Shown here one piece after another: positions 7,678 to 16,660 of a stretch of DNA of 22,529 nucleotides. The translations under genes were made by a program, and so were the position numbers. Position 1 is the stretch's first letter. Each line of letters opens with the position of its first letter. The notes beneath the pieces were generated by a model that ran no database searches, was not told the DNA's origin, and worked only from the letters and a program-made list of their open reading frames with translations. The stretch spans positions 1 to 22,529 of the forward strand of contig JAHFDQ010000025.1 of NCBI GenBank assembly GCA_023248915.1. The letters are read 5' to 3'. The stretch is from Archangiaceae bacterium. GTDB taxonomy: Bacteria > Myxococcota > Myxococcia > Myxococcales > Myxococcaceae.

Positions 7678-10600
7678 ATGATCCCGTCGCACTCCATCGC
7701 GGCCTCCGACCGGCCAGGCGGGTCCCCGTGTATGCGCTGGTCCACCGCGGGGCCGGCGGTCCACGGCGCCTGGCGCGTCATTCACACGACTTTCGCCATG
7801 CTCGTGCTCGGCACCGCCGGCGTCGCGCAAGCCCAGGTTGCTTTCACCACGGCCGCCTCCGCCCAGACAGGCGTCTCCAACACCCTCACCTACGCGCTCA
7901 CGATTCCTGCTGGCGCGAATCGCTTGCTGATCGTCTCCGCGCAGATCGGAAGCAACTGCGCGTCGTCCACTCCAACGGTTACCGGCGTTACCTACGCCGG
8001 AGTCGCTCTCACACGCATCACTTCCATCGTAGGAACGCCCTGCGGGCCTGCCGCGACCCGAAGCGAGCAGTGGCGACTCATCGCGCCCGCCACGGGGACC
8101 AACGACGTCGTCGTCACGCTTTCGGCAATACCAGACAGCCTTCACAGTGGGGCCATGGCCTTCGCCGGGGTCGATCAGGCGGCACCGGTGCGGGCCTTCG
8201 CTTCCGCGAGCGGAACGGGACTGTCTTCATTCGTCAGCGTCACGAGCGCCATCGGTGACCTGGTCGTCAATACCGTGGGCCAGGGCGGTAGCGTCACGGC
8301 CCCGGGAGGTGGCCAGACACAACGATTCCTCTTCAACTGGAGTAGCAGCACCACGCTTGACAACTCGGCTGGTAGCACCGCGCCAGGGGCCGCATCGGTG
8401 GCCATGACCTGGACCTTCGGCTCATCCGATGAGTGGCAGACGATGTCCTCCTCCCTGCGCCCCGCTCGCCAGCTGGCCTTCACCACGCCCGCGCGGACTC
8501 TTACCGCCGGCGGCTGCCCCGGCGCCGCGGGCGCCATCACCGTGCAGCTTCAAGACGGCGTCGGAAACCCGGTGACTGCCGGGGCGGGTGGGCAGGCGTT
8601 CACGGCCTCTTCCAGCTCGACGGGCACGGTAACCTGGTTCACCGACTCTGCGTGCACCACGACCGCGGCGGGTGGCGGTTTCACCATCCCCAACGGGGCC
8701 AGCACCGTCTCTCTCTACTACAGGGACACCAGGGCGGGCTCACCCTCGGTCAGCCTCGCCAACGGCTCGGGCGTCGCCAACCCTTCTCCGCAGGTGCACA
8801 CCGTCAACGCCGGGGTTCTGAGCAGCTTCCTGGTCGAGGCAGCGGGAGCGAGCGGCAATTGGTACGGCGGAGCCTGGACCCATCGACGGCGAATCACCAT
8901 CGACAACACCAGGGTGGGTCCGGGTGGCGTAGCGGATTTCCCGTTTGTAGTCAGCCTTCCAGCAGACGCCGACCTTTCGAGCAACGCGCGACCGGACGGG
9001 TTCGACATGCTCTTCACCGCAGCCGACGGCATGACGAAGCTGAGCCACGAGGTCGAGCGCTACTCGAGCGCCACCGGGGAGCTCGTCGCGTGGGTGAAGG
9101 CGCCGAGCGTCTCTTCCGCGGCCCCCACCGACACCTACCTGTACTACGGCAATCCGGGGGCGACCGATCAGCAGAACGCGGTCAGCGTGTGGAGCAACGG
9201 GTACGGGGGCGTCTGGCACCTCAGGGAGACCACCGGGGGAGCAGGAGCCATCAAGGACTCCACCTCCAACGCCAATCACGGAACTGACGGCAACAGCCCC
9301 GCGTTGGGCGCGCCAGGGAAGCTCGCCGGGGCAATAGAGTTTGACGGGGTGAATGACGATGTCGTGATTGGGGACTACAGCGCGTTGGAATTCACCAACG
9401 GCACCCAAGGCGCGGTTTCGTTTTGGATGAAGGTGAACGCGTATCCCACTCTCGGCGACGGAATCATCGTCGACAAGTACGATTCGTCCGTCGGGTACGG
9501 GGGATACTTCTTCCGAATGAAGGACGTAGACACGGACGGCACGCTAGATGACCTGCGGCTCTTTGTGCACGGAACAGCCAACTGCAACGGGTGCGGGGCC
9601 GGTCCGAACCTCCTCAACGTGCCGCTTGGTCAGTGGCTCCACGTGGTTAGCACCATTGACCTCATAGCTGGCTCGACCGGGTTCTACGTGGACGGGTCCC
9701 TTGTCATGAACGAAGCCGGCATCTATGGAGAGTTGGTCAGTGCCAATGCGTTGACTCTTGCGAGGGCGTCGGGGGGCAGCTTCGCGTTCTTCAGCGGCGC
9801 CATCGACGAGGTGCGTGTGTCGAACGTCGCGCGGTCGGCCGCCTGGATTACCACCGAATACAACAACCAGAACTCCCCCTCGACGTTCTACAGCGTGGGC
9901 GCGCCGGAGACCGTGGGTGGCGGACCCATCGGGACGCAGACCGCGGGGACGCCCTTCAGCATCAAGGTCACCGCCCGGGATTCCAACAACAACACGGTAG
10001 CTGGCTTCACAGGGACGGTGGACCTCGCCTCAACGGGAATCCTCTTGGCGGGCGGGGGCACCACGGCGACCTTCACGGCGGGGGTGTTGATTTCGACCGG
10101 CGTGACGATCTCGAGCGCGGGGACCTTCACCATCACCGCGACGAGGACTGCGGGGGCAGAGGCGGGGACGAGCAATGCATTCCTGGTGAACGCGGGGGCG
10201 TTCGCGAAGCTGCAACTCCTGGTGCCTGGAGAGACGGCGGCGCCGGGGACGGCGAGCGGAAAGACGGGGACGCCCTCTGCGCAGACGGCAGGGAGTGCCT
10301 TCGCGGTCACGGTGCGTGCGGTAGACGCGTACTGGAACCTGGTGAGCTCGACCGACACCGTTGGGCTGAGTTCGAGTGACGCCATCGCGACCTTGCCGGC
10401 GAACGCGGCACTGGCGGCGGGGAGCCAGAACTTCAGCGTGACGCTGAAGACGGCGGGGACTGCGACGGTGTCCGCATCCGACATTACGAACGGGACGAAG
10501 CCGGCCAACACGAGCCCCTCGATTGCCGTCAACGCCGCGGCGGCAAGCCGGCTCGCCTTCACCACCCCCCCGCGGACGTTCACCGCGGGAACCTGCCCGG

Positions 10601-13600
10601 GCGCCGCAGGCGCCATCACCGTCCAGCTCCAGGATGCCTTCGGCAACGCCGTCAGTGCCGGCGCAGGTGGGCAGGCAGTCACTGCCTCCTCGACGTCGAC
10701 GGGGACGGTCACCTGGTACACCGATTCGGCCTGCAGTGCGACGGCGGCAGGTGGCACCTTCACCATCCCCAGTGGGGCGAGCACCGCCAGCGTCTTCTAC
10801 AGGGACACCCGGGCCGGCGCCCCCTCCGTCAACCTCACCAACGGCTCGAGTCTTGCCAACCCGGCGTCGCAATTGCACGCGGTCAATGCCGGCCTGGCCT
10901 CGAAGCTGGCAGTCTCGGCGGTGTCCGGCAGCACCACCGCCGGAAGCAGCATTGCCCCGGACATCGTGGTGACCGTGCAGGACGCCTTCGGCAACACCGT
11001 CACCTCGTCCTCAGCAAGCATCACCGCCGCCATCGGCGCCAACCCGGGAGGCGGCACTCTCTTCGGCGCGAGTCCCGTAGCCGCCGTTGCCGGCATCGCC
11101 ACTTTCTCCAACCTCTCCATCGACAAGGCAGGAGTGGGCTACACCCTCACTGTCTCGTCGGGCGGTCTCGCCGGCGCCACCTCCGGCACCTTCAACATTG
11201 TCCCGGCGACGGCCAGCAAGCTGGCCTTCACCGTTCAACCGGCAACCACGGGTGCCGGAGCGGCTCTTGCCCCCACGGTGACGGTACAGGACGCCTTCGG
11301 CAACACGGTCACCTCTTCGAGCGCCAGCGTCTCCATTGCCATCGGCACCAACCCCGGCGGTGGGGTACTTTCCGGAACCAACCCGAAGAGTGCCGCCTCG
11401 GGCGTCGCAGCTTTCGCCGACCTCTTCATCGACAAGGTGGGAGTCGGCTATACCCTGACGGCTGCTTCGGGCGGCCTCACCGGCGCCACCAGCATCGGTT
11501 TCAACATTGGCCCCGGAGCAGCCACTCGACTGGCCTTCACGGTGCAGCCGCTGGACACCGCCGCAGGCGCAGCCATAACGCCCACCGTGACCGTACAGGA
11601 CGCCTACGGCAACACCGTGTCCACCGCGACGCCCATCATCACTGTGGCCATCGGCGCCAACCCGGGCGGAGGCGTGCTGTCCGGCACCAGCCCGAAGGGC
11701 GCCGTGGCCGGAGCGGCCTCCTTCGCCGACTTGTCCATTGACATGGCGGGCGTCGGCTACACCCTCACCGCCTCGGCATCGGGCCTCGCCGGGGCGACTT
11801 CGTCCACCTTCGACATTGCGGTGCTGGCGGCCTCCAAGGTGGCCTTTGCCTTCCAGCCCACCAACTCCACGGCAGGTGCCGGAATCACCCCCGCGGTGGT
11901 GGTGGAGGTGCAGGACGCATTGGGCAACGTGGTGGGAAGCGCCTCCAGCAGCATCACCCTCGCCATTGGCACCAACCCGGGCGGCGGCACTCTTGGAGGC
12001 ACGGTGACAGTGAGCGCCGTCAACGGGGTGGCCACCTTCTCCACGCTCAATATTGACAAGGTGGGCGTGGGCTACACGCTCGCCGCCTCCGCCTCCGGGC
12101 TCGCCGGCGCCACCAGCGTCTCCTTCGACATCATGACGGGCGTGGCGGCGAAGCTGGCTTTCAGCGTTCAGCCGACGTCGGCGGGGGCCGGTGCAACCAT
12201 TGCCCCAGCGGTGGTGGTCGTGGTGCAGGACTCCCTGGGCAACGCCATGTCCTCCTCGGCGGCGAGTATCTCCCTGGTTCTTGGAAGCAACCCCGGGGGC
12301 GGCACGCTGTCGGGGACGAGCGCCGCCAACGCGGTCGGGGGGACGGCCGCCTTCGGCGGACTGTCCCTCGACAGGGCGGGGGTGGGCTACACCCTGGTGG
12401 CTTCTTCGGCGGGGCTGGCCGGGGCTGCGAGCGTCGCCTTCGACATCTCGGTGGCGGCGCCGGCGAAGCTGGCGTTCACGGCGCAGCCGGTGAGTACCGC
12501 CGCCGGGGCGGCCCTCACTCCCTCGGTGGAGGTGCAGGACGCCTTCGGCAACCGGGTAATTGCCTCGACGCCAAGCGTTACCGTGGCCCTCGGGGCCAAC
12601 CCCGGCGGCAGCGTGCTGTCGGGCACGACAACGGTGGTGGTGGCGGGAGGAGTCTCCGCCTTCTCCAACCTGGCTCTCGACAAGGCTGGAGCAGGCTACA
12701 CCCTGGTGGCCTCCTCGGCCGGGCTCGCCGGCGCCACCAGCGCCGCCTTCGACATCGTGGCCGGCGCGCCGGTGCAACTGGCCTTCCTCGTGCAACCGGC
12801 GAGCGCCACGGCCGGGGCGACCCTCACTCCCTCGGTGGTTGTGCAGGACGCGTTCGGAAACCTGGTGAGCGGCTCCGGCGCCGGCGTCACGGCGGCCATC
12901 GGCACCAACCCCGGTGGCGGAACGCTGTCCGGCACCAACCCCGTCGCTGCGGTGGGTGGAGTTGCGACCTTCTCGGACTTGTCGGTGGACAAGGCGGGTG
13001 CCGGCTACACGCTGGTGGCCGCCGCCAGCGGCCTCATCGGCGCCACCAGTGCCGCATTTGACGTCACCGCCGGCGCGGCGGCGCAGTTGGCCTTCCTGGC
13101 GCAACCGCCCAGCGCGCTGGCGGGCGCGGTGCTCTCTCCCGCGGTGCAGGTCGCGGTGCTGGACCCGCTGGGCAACGCCCTTCCGTCCTCGACTGCCAGC
13201 ATCGCGCTGGCGCTGGGCAGTAATCCAGGCGGAGGGGTGCTGTCCGGCACCAACCCGGAGAGCGCCGTGGGCGGAGTCGCCGCCTTCCCGGGCCTGTCGG
13301 TGGACAAGGTGGGGACGGGCTACACGCTGGTGGCCTCCTCCGCGGGCCTCGCCAGCGCCACCAGCGCCCCCTTCGACATCAGCTTGGCGGCGGTGGCGAA
13401 GTTGGCCTTCCTGGTGCAGCCGTCGGCTCTCGTCGCGGGGGGTGTCGTTTCCCCGGCGGTGCAAGTGGCGGTGCAGGACGCCTTCGGCAACACAGACTCT
13501 TCGTCGACGGCCGGCGTCTCAATCGTCCTGGGCAACAACCCGGGCGGTGGCGTCCTCCAGGGCGTGGGCGCGGCGAGCGCCGTGGGGGGCGTGGCGACGT

Positions 13601-14952
13601 TCGCCGACCTGACGCTGGACAGGGTAGGGGCGGGCTACAGTCTGGTGGCCTCGTCGCCCGGGCTGGTGGACGCAACCAGCGCTGCGTTTGCCGTCACCGC
13701 GGGGCCGGCGGCGAAGCTGGCCTTCGTGCTTCAGCCGTCGAGCGCCGCCGCGGGCGCTCCGCTCTCGGCGTCGGTACTGGTGCTGGACGCGCCGGGCAAC
13801 CTCGTGTCCTCGTCCGGCGCCGACGTCGTCCTGGCCATCGGCAGCAACCCGGGGGCGGGCGCCCTGAGCGGCACCTCGATGGTGGCGGCGGCAGGGGGCA
13901 TCGCGGCCTTCACCGGGCTGTCCATCAATCGACCCGGCGCGGGCTACACCCTCACCGCGTCGTCGAGCGGGCTGACCGGAGCCACCAGCACGGCCTTCGA
14001 CATCTCCGCCGGTGGCGCGGCGCGGTTGGCCTTCGTCGTCAACCCCGTCACCGCGGTGGCGGGCGCCCCCCTTGCTCCGGTGGTGGCGGTGGCCATCCAG
14101 GACTCGGCGGGCAACATCGTCGCGTCCTCGACGACGAGCGTGGCTGTCGGGTTGGGGGCCAATCCGGGCAACGCCGTCCTGGGCGGCGCGGGCGCGGCGG
14201 CGGCCAACGCCGGCATCGCCACCTTCGCGGACCTGTCGTTGGACAAGGCGGGAGTCGGCTACACGTTGACGGCGTCGGCCCCGGGTCTGGGGACGGCCAC
14301 CAGCGCGGCCTTCGACATCACCGCCGGGGCGGTGGAGAGGTTGGCGTTCACCGTCCAACCGCCGGACGGGGTGCAGGGCACGCCCCTGCTTCCCGCTGTG
14401 CAGGTGGCGGTCCAGGACGCGTTGGGCAACACGGTGCCGGGAATTCCCGTCACCATCGCCCTCTCCCTCGAGGACAACCCGGGTCTGGCGACGCTGTCCG
14501 GTATCACCTCGGCGGGGACGGTGGACGGCGTGGCCACCTTCGCCGACTTGTCCCTCGACCGGCGGGGGGCCGGCTACAGGTTCAGGGCCTATTCGGAGGG
14601 CATGGGGGACGTCCAGAGCGACGCCTTCGAAATAGTCCCCCAGCCGAAGAAGGAATACTTGCTCGGGTGCTCTTGCCAGTCGGAGGGCGGCTCGGGACTT
14701 GGAATCTGGGGCTTCTTCGGGCTGGTGGTGCTTGCCCACCAGGTCACCCGTTCGCGGAATTTCCGACGCTCGGCGCCGCGTGGCGCGGCAGGACTTCTTC
14801 GACTGGCACCCTGTCCAGCTTGGCGCATGAGCCCGGCGGGAGCGCCCTCTACTTGCCCGGCGAGAGAAGATCGGCGCTTGTCGCGACTTGAAGCCGGCTC
14901 TTTGAGCCTCGAGCGCCTGAGCGTCGTAGCGCTACCAGGGCGAGGACGATGA
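7678..14952 (+). CDS. Giant exported multi-repeat adhesin-like protein with MYXO-CTERM-like anchor
   Basis: The product is 2424 residues. ATG 7678 is chosen; ATG 7732 would also keep the signal sequence (hydrophobic TTFAMLVLGTAGVAQAQ). Order: a unique beta domain (~40-260); a 115-residue module (265-379) starting QLAFTTPARTLTAGGCPG; DUF2341 (from W395, YGGAWTHRRRITIDN, to ~510); a LamG/concanavalin-like domain (~510-735: AIEFDGVNDDVVIGDYSALE, YVDGSLV, GAIDEVRVSNVARS); two Ig-like domains; a second copy of the 115-residue module (958-1072); twelve ~104-residue Ig/Big-like repeats (~1073-2322), each with VQDAFGN, NPGGG, LSGT, GVATFSDLS, KAGVGYTL; then GCSC at ~2330, a hydrophobic span and basic TRSRNFRR. 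That end resembles MYXO-CTERM sorting signals. About 55 further residues follow, overlapping repeat copy B. A surface filament or adhesin is inferred. Confidence 0.85.
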   Translation: MIPSHSIAASDRPGGSPCMRWSTAGPAVHGAWRVIHTTFAMLVLGTAGVAQAQVAFTTAASAQTGVSNTLTYALTIPAGANRLLIVSAQIGSNCASSTPTVTGVTYAGVALTRITSIVGTPCGPAATRSEQWRLIAPATGTNDVVVTLSAIPDSLHSGAMAFAGVDQAAPVRAFASASGTGLSSFVSVTSAIGDLVVNTVGQGGSVTAPGGGQTQRFLFNWSSSTTLDNSAGSTAPGAASVAMTWTFGSSDEWQTMSSSLRPARQLAFTTPARTLTAGGCPGAAGAITVQLQDGVGNPVTAGAGGQAFTASSSSTGTVTWFTDSACTTTAAGGGFTIPNGASTVSLYYRDTRAGSPSVSLANGSGVANPSPQVHTVNAGVLSSFLVEAAGASGNWYGGAWTHRRRITIDNTRVGPGGVADFPFVVSLPADADLSSNARPDGFDMLFTAADGMTKLSHEVERYSSATGELVAWVKAPSVSSAAPTDTYLYYGNPGATDQQNAVSVWSNGYGGVWHLRETTGGAGAIKDSTSNANHGTDGNSPALGAPGKLAGAIEFDGVNDDVVIGDYSALEFTNGTQGAVSFWMKVNAYPTLGDGIIVDKYDSSVGYGGYFFRMKDVDTDGTLDDLRLFVHGTANCNGCGAGPNLLNVPLGQWLHVVSTIDLIAGSTGFYVDGSLVMNEAGIYGELVSANALTLARASGGSFAFFSGAIDEVRVSNVARSAAWITTEYNNQNSPSTFYSVGAPETVGGGPIGTQTAGTPFSIKVTARDSNNNTVAGFTGTVDLASTGILLAGGGTTATFTAGVLISTGVTISSAGTFTITATRTAGAEAGTSNAFLVNAGAFAKLQLLVPGETAAPGTASGKTGTPSAQTAGSAFAVTVRAVDAYWNLVSSTDTVGLSSSDAIATLPANAALAAGSQNFSVTLKTAGTATVSASDITNGTKPANTSPSIAVNAAAASRLAFTTPPRTFTAGTCPGAAGAITVQLQDAFGNAVSAGAGGQAVTASSTSTGTVTWYTDSACSATAAGGTFTIPSGASTASVFYRDTRAGAPSVNLTNGSSLANPASQLHAVNAGLASKLAVSAVSGSTTAGSSIAPDIVVTVQDAFGNTVTSSSASITAAIGANPGGGTLFGASPVAAVAGIATFSNLSIDKAGVGYTLTVSSGGLAGATSGTFNIVPATASKLAFTVQPATTGAGAALAPTVTVQDAFGNTVTSSSASVSIAIGTNPGGGVLSGTNPKSAASGVAAFADLFIDKVGVGYTLTAASGGLTGATSIGFNIGPGAATRLAFTVQPLDTAAGAAITPTVTVQDAYGNTVSTATPIITVAIGANPGGGVLSGTSPKGAVAGAASFADLSIDMAGVGYTLTASASGLAGATSSTFDIAVLAASKVAFAFQPTNSTAGAGITPAVVVEVQDALGNVVGSASSSITLAIGTNPGGGTLGGTVTVSAVNGVATFSTLNIDKVGVGYTLAASASGLAGATSVSFDIMTGVAAKLAFSVQPTSAGAGATIAPAVVVVVQDSLGNAMSSSAASISLVLGSNPGGGTLSGTSAANAVGGTAAFGGLSLDRAGVGYTLVASSAGLAGAASVAFDISVAAPAKLAFTAQPVSTAAGAALTPSVEVQDAFGNRVIASTPSVTVALGANPGGSVLSGTTTVVVAGGVSAFSNLALDKAGAGYTLVASSAGLAGATSAAFDIVAGAPVQLAFLVQPASATAGATLTPSVVVQDAFGNLVSGSGAGVTAAIGTNPGGGTLSGTNPVAAVGGVATFSDLSVDKAGAGYTLVAAASGLIGATSAAFDVTAGAAAQLAFLAQPPSALAGAVLSPAVQVAVLDPLGNALPSSTASIALALGSNPGGGVLSGTNPESAVGGVAAFPGLSVDKVGTGYTLVASSAGLASATSAPFDISLAAVAKLAFLVQPSALVAGGVVSPAVQVAVQDAFGNTDSSSTAGVSIVLGNNPGGGVLQGVGAASAVGGVATFADLTLDRVGAGYSLVASSPGLVDATSAAFAVTAGPAAKLAFVLQPSSAAAGAPLSASVLVLDAPGNLVSSSGADVVLAIGSNPGAGALSGTSMVAAAGGIAAFTGLSINRPGAGYTLTASSSGLTGATSTAFDISAGGAARLAFVVNPVTAVAGAPLAPVVAVAIQDSAGNIVASSTTSVAVGLGANPGNAVLGGAGAAAANAGIATFADLSLDKAGVGYTLTASAPGLGTATSAAFDITAGAVERLAFTVQPPDGVQGTPLLPAVQVAVQDALGNTVPGIPVTIALSLEDNPGLATLSGITSAGTVDGVATFADLSLDRRGAGYRFRAYSEGMGDVQSDAFEIVPQPKKEYLLGCSCQSEGGSGLGIWGFFGLVVLAHQVTRSRNFRRSAPRGAAGLLRLAPCPAWRMSPAGAPSTCPAREDRRLSRLEAGSLSLERLSVVALPGRGR
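8470..8814 (+). repeat. Duplicated 115-codon module, copy 1
   Basis: It encodes QLAFTTPARTLTAGGCPG through VHTVNAG in the giant protein. The second copy at 10549-10893 has exactly the same length, the same Cys placement (CPGAAGAITVQLQD, DSAC) and the same ending, with scattered substitutions. The copies flank the DUF2341/LamG block. Confidence 0.75.
10549..10893 (+). repeat. Duplicated 115-codon module, copy 2
   Basis: It encodes RLAFTTPPRTFTAGTCPG through LHAVNAG and is the partner of 8470-8814. It sits immediately before the twelve tandem repeats. Both copies are 345 bp. Confidence 0.75.
10894..14643 (+). repeat. Twelve tandem ~312-bp coding repeats
   Basis: Twelve consecutive units of about 103-106 codons each encode an Ig/Big-like domain. 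Unit borders recur at the AxKLAFxVQP motif (unit 1 at 10894, unit 2 at 11209, and so on to the end of unit 12 at 14643). Central units are most alike; unit 12 (NPGLATLSG, YRFRAYSEGM) is the most diverged. The region is prone to recombination between units and to assembly collapse. Confidence 0.85.
14836..14895 (+). repeat. 60-bp hairpin-forming direct repeat, copy B
   Basis: It is identical to 7325-7384 at 55 of 60 positions. It lies inside the overlapping 3' ends of two convergent genes: read on the plus strand it is part of the giant protein tail, and on the minus strand it encodes SRLQVATSADLLSPGK and the stop of the beta-helix gene. The inner stem is kept, with one A-to-G change turning a T-A pair into a T-G wobble; the outer stem has one mismatch where copy A has G-C. 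Confidence 0.75.
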
Positions 14953-16570
14953 TCGGCGTCGCGGAGGGAGAGGAGCAAGAGCAGCCCCCGAGCACCGAGC
15001 GCTCGGCTCCGGGTCCAGCATCGCCCGGTTCTGCGTCTGTTCCGCTTGAGCCCCCATCCAGCTGCGGGACGCCGGCGTCGGTCGCGAATTCGCCGCCGTC
15101 GGAACCGCCATCCGGGGGCCGTGCACCCGCGTCTGGCTCTCCCACTCCGGCATCGGTCGGAGGCTGCGAGGATCTGCAGGCCGGGGGAATCAGACCGAAC
15201 GCCGCCTCGATCTCCGCGGTGACGTCGGCAACCGCGTGGGGTTGCGTATACAGCGTAAGCATCGGAGGATCGCCCTGGTACACCCAGTGGCGGTGACCCG
15301 CTTCGGCCGCGAGCGTAGTAGCCTCGAGGATGCGCCGATTCATCGGCCACGGCCAGAGCGGCTGGTCAGTGAGGACGCCGTCCTGGTACCGGAAGCACAG
15401 CTGCGCCCCGGCCGTCGAGGAGAAGACGCTTGGCAGCGCGGTCACCGTTTGGCCTTGCACGACGTTGCTCGGGTTCCACCCACCGGCGATGTTCGCTCCG
15501 GCTCCGCCGACCGAGGTCAAGTGATGCGCCGCGTTTCCCTGCTCGTTGCCGGAGAGGTCGATGGTCAGGAGCGAGGGGAAGGAGGTGTGGTCGATGAACA
15601 CCGCCGTGTTGGCGACCTCCAACTCGGGAATGGAGCCGAATGTGAGCCCAGCTCCGCCCTGGAACCGCGCTCCCGCCGGGACGTAGACCATCGAGCCCAG
15701 GACTCTGGCGTAGGCGTTGGGATCTAGTTGGGACGAGTTGTTCGCACCCCCGCAGATGATTCCGCAGGGCTGGTCGGGCTCGTCCCCGCTGAAGGTGCCT
15801 GCGGGGACGCCCGCGCTGCCCGCCCAACGAACTCCGTTGTGCTGGCGGGTGTACGAGGCAGGCATGCTCCCGCCGTTCCAGGTTCCGATGAAGTTCTCCA
15901 CCAGCGCGCGGTAGTTGTTGTAGACGACCTCGAGGGTCGTCTTCGGGCCCACGTTGGTCGACCCCTCCCATCGTCCCCAGCAACGGCGGCAGGTGGTGTC
16001 GTCGCCTCCCTGGGAGAACTGGAAGGTCTTCCGGCCGACGCCGAAGGCGGCCACGTCTTCGAGAAGGTTGGGGCCGCAATAGTGAGCGCCCACCACCTCG
16101 TTGTTCTCGTCCTTGGCGTCCCAGGCGGCCACCCTGCGGATGACGTTGAACTGGGCACCGCGGGAGAGCGCCACCACCGAGCCGACCCCGTTGTGGGCGT
16201 TGATTCCTTCGACGACGAACCAGCTATTGTAGCCTAGGAGAATGGGGTCGTTCACACTCTCCCCATCGATGCGGACCGCTCCATCGTTGAGGGCGCGGAC
16301 AGAGATGGGTGCGCCTGACGCGCCGCTCAAGTTGTCGGGCGGGGCGATGGTTGAGTCGGGACCTCGGTAGACGCCATCGAGCAGGCAGAGCGATTTCCCT
16401 GGTACGGCCACACTCCAGAAGTCGGAAACCCTGAACGGGGTCGATTGGGAGAGCCCATCGCCGCCACCCACCGGAGACGCGTAGTAATCGCACGGAGCCC
16501 CCCACGCGCCTCGGCCCAAGGCAGCAACCACCAACGCGCACACGCGGGAATGGAGGCGGGGTCGTCGCAC
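14849..16570 (-). CDS. Exported parallel beta-helix-like protein with MYXO-CTERM tail
   Basis: The product is 573 residues from GTG 16570. An arginine-rich n-region and VCALVVAALGRGAWGA form a signal peptide. The mature part opens CDYYASPVGGGDGLSQSTPF, then VPGKSLCLLDGVYRG, the usual opening of secreted right-handed beta-helix (pectate-lyase-like) proteins. Strands such as NSWFVVEGINAHNGVG, FNVIRRVAAWD and NLLEDVAAFGVG follow as helix coils. Residues ~472-523 are an Asp-Ala-Gly linker; GGCSCSS (Cys 530, 532), a short hydrophobic span and RRSGARGSK form a MYXO-CTERM-like signal, implying processing and surface anchoring. The last ~16 residues and the stop come from repeat copy B. A carbohydrate ligand is plausible, but no catalytic residues can be assigned. 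Its 3' end overlaps the giant gene by 104 bp. Confidence 0.8.
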   Translation of the reverse strand: MRRPRLHSRVCALVVAALGRGAWGAPCDYYASPVGGGDGLSQSTPFRVSDFWSVAVPGKSLCLLDGVYRGPDSTIAPPDNLSGASGAPISVRALNDGAVRIDGESVNDPILLGYNSWFVVEGINAHNGVGSVVALSRGAQFNVIRRVAAWDAKDENNEVVGAHYCGPNLLEDVAAFGVGRKTFQFSQGGDDTTCRRCWGRWEGSTNVGPKTTLEVVYNNYRALVENFIGTWNGGSMPASYTRQHNGVRWAGSAGVPAGTFSGDEPDQPCGIICGGANNSSQLDPNAYARVLGSMVYVPAGARFQGGAGLTFGSIPELEVANTAVFIDHTSFPSLLTIDLSGNEQGNAAHHLTSVGGAGANIAGGWNPSNVVQGQTVTALPSVFSSTAGAQLCFRYQDGVLTDQPLWPWPMNRRILEATTLAAEAGHRHWVYQGDPPMLTLYTQPHAVADVTAEIEAAFGLIPPACRSSQPPTDAGVGEPDAGARPPDGGSDGGEFATDAGVPQLDGGSSGTDAEPGDAGPGAERSVLGGCSCSSPSATPIIVLALVALRRSGARGSKSRLQVATSADLLSPGK

Positions 16571-16595
16571 GCCTGAGAGAGGCTAGCACCAATGC

Positions 16596-16631
16596 CGGAA
16601 CGGCCGGTTCTCGGTGACCGGGAGCGTTCCG
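16596..16631. other. Two-part inverted repeat (hairpin) between genes
   Basis: CGGAACG (16596-16602) pairs with CGTTCCG (16625-16631), and inside it CCGGT (16604-16608) pairs with ACCGG (16617-16621), leaving an 8-base loop. It lies 26 bp upstream of the beta-helix gene start and downstream of the next minus-strand gene. No T-run follows on either strand, so it may be an operator or a non-canonical terminator. Confidence 0.35.
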
Positions 16632-16660
16632 TAAAGCGTCGCGTCAAGACGTCGTCGCCG

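Noticed and set aside
7338..7781. 147-codon minus-strand open frame ending inside repeat copy A
   Set aside because: It overlaps the giant gene start, has no family features, and its tail is simply the repeat read in reverse.
11011..13464. 817-codon minus-strand open frame under the giant gene
   Set aside because: It mirrors the tandem repeats, is rich in Gly/Arg/His with repeated nonsense motifs, and has no start context; an antisense artefact of GC-rich repeated coding DNA.
10894..14643. Regular repeat periodicity as a CRISPR-like array
   Set aside because: Units are ~312 bp, in frame and coding throughout, without short identical repeats and unique spacers.
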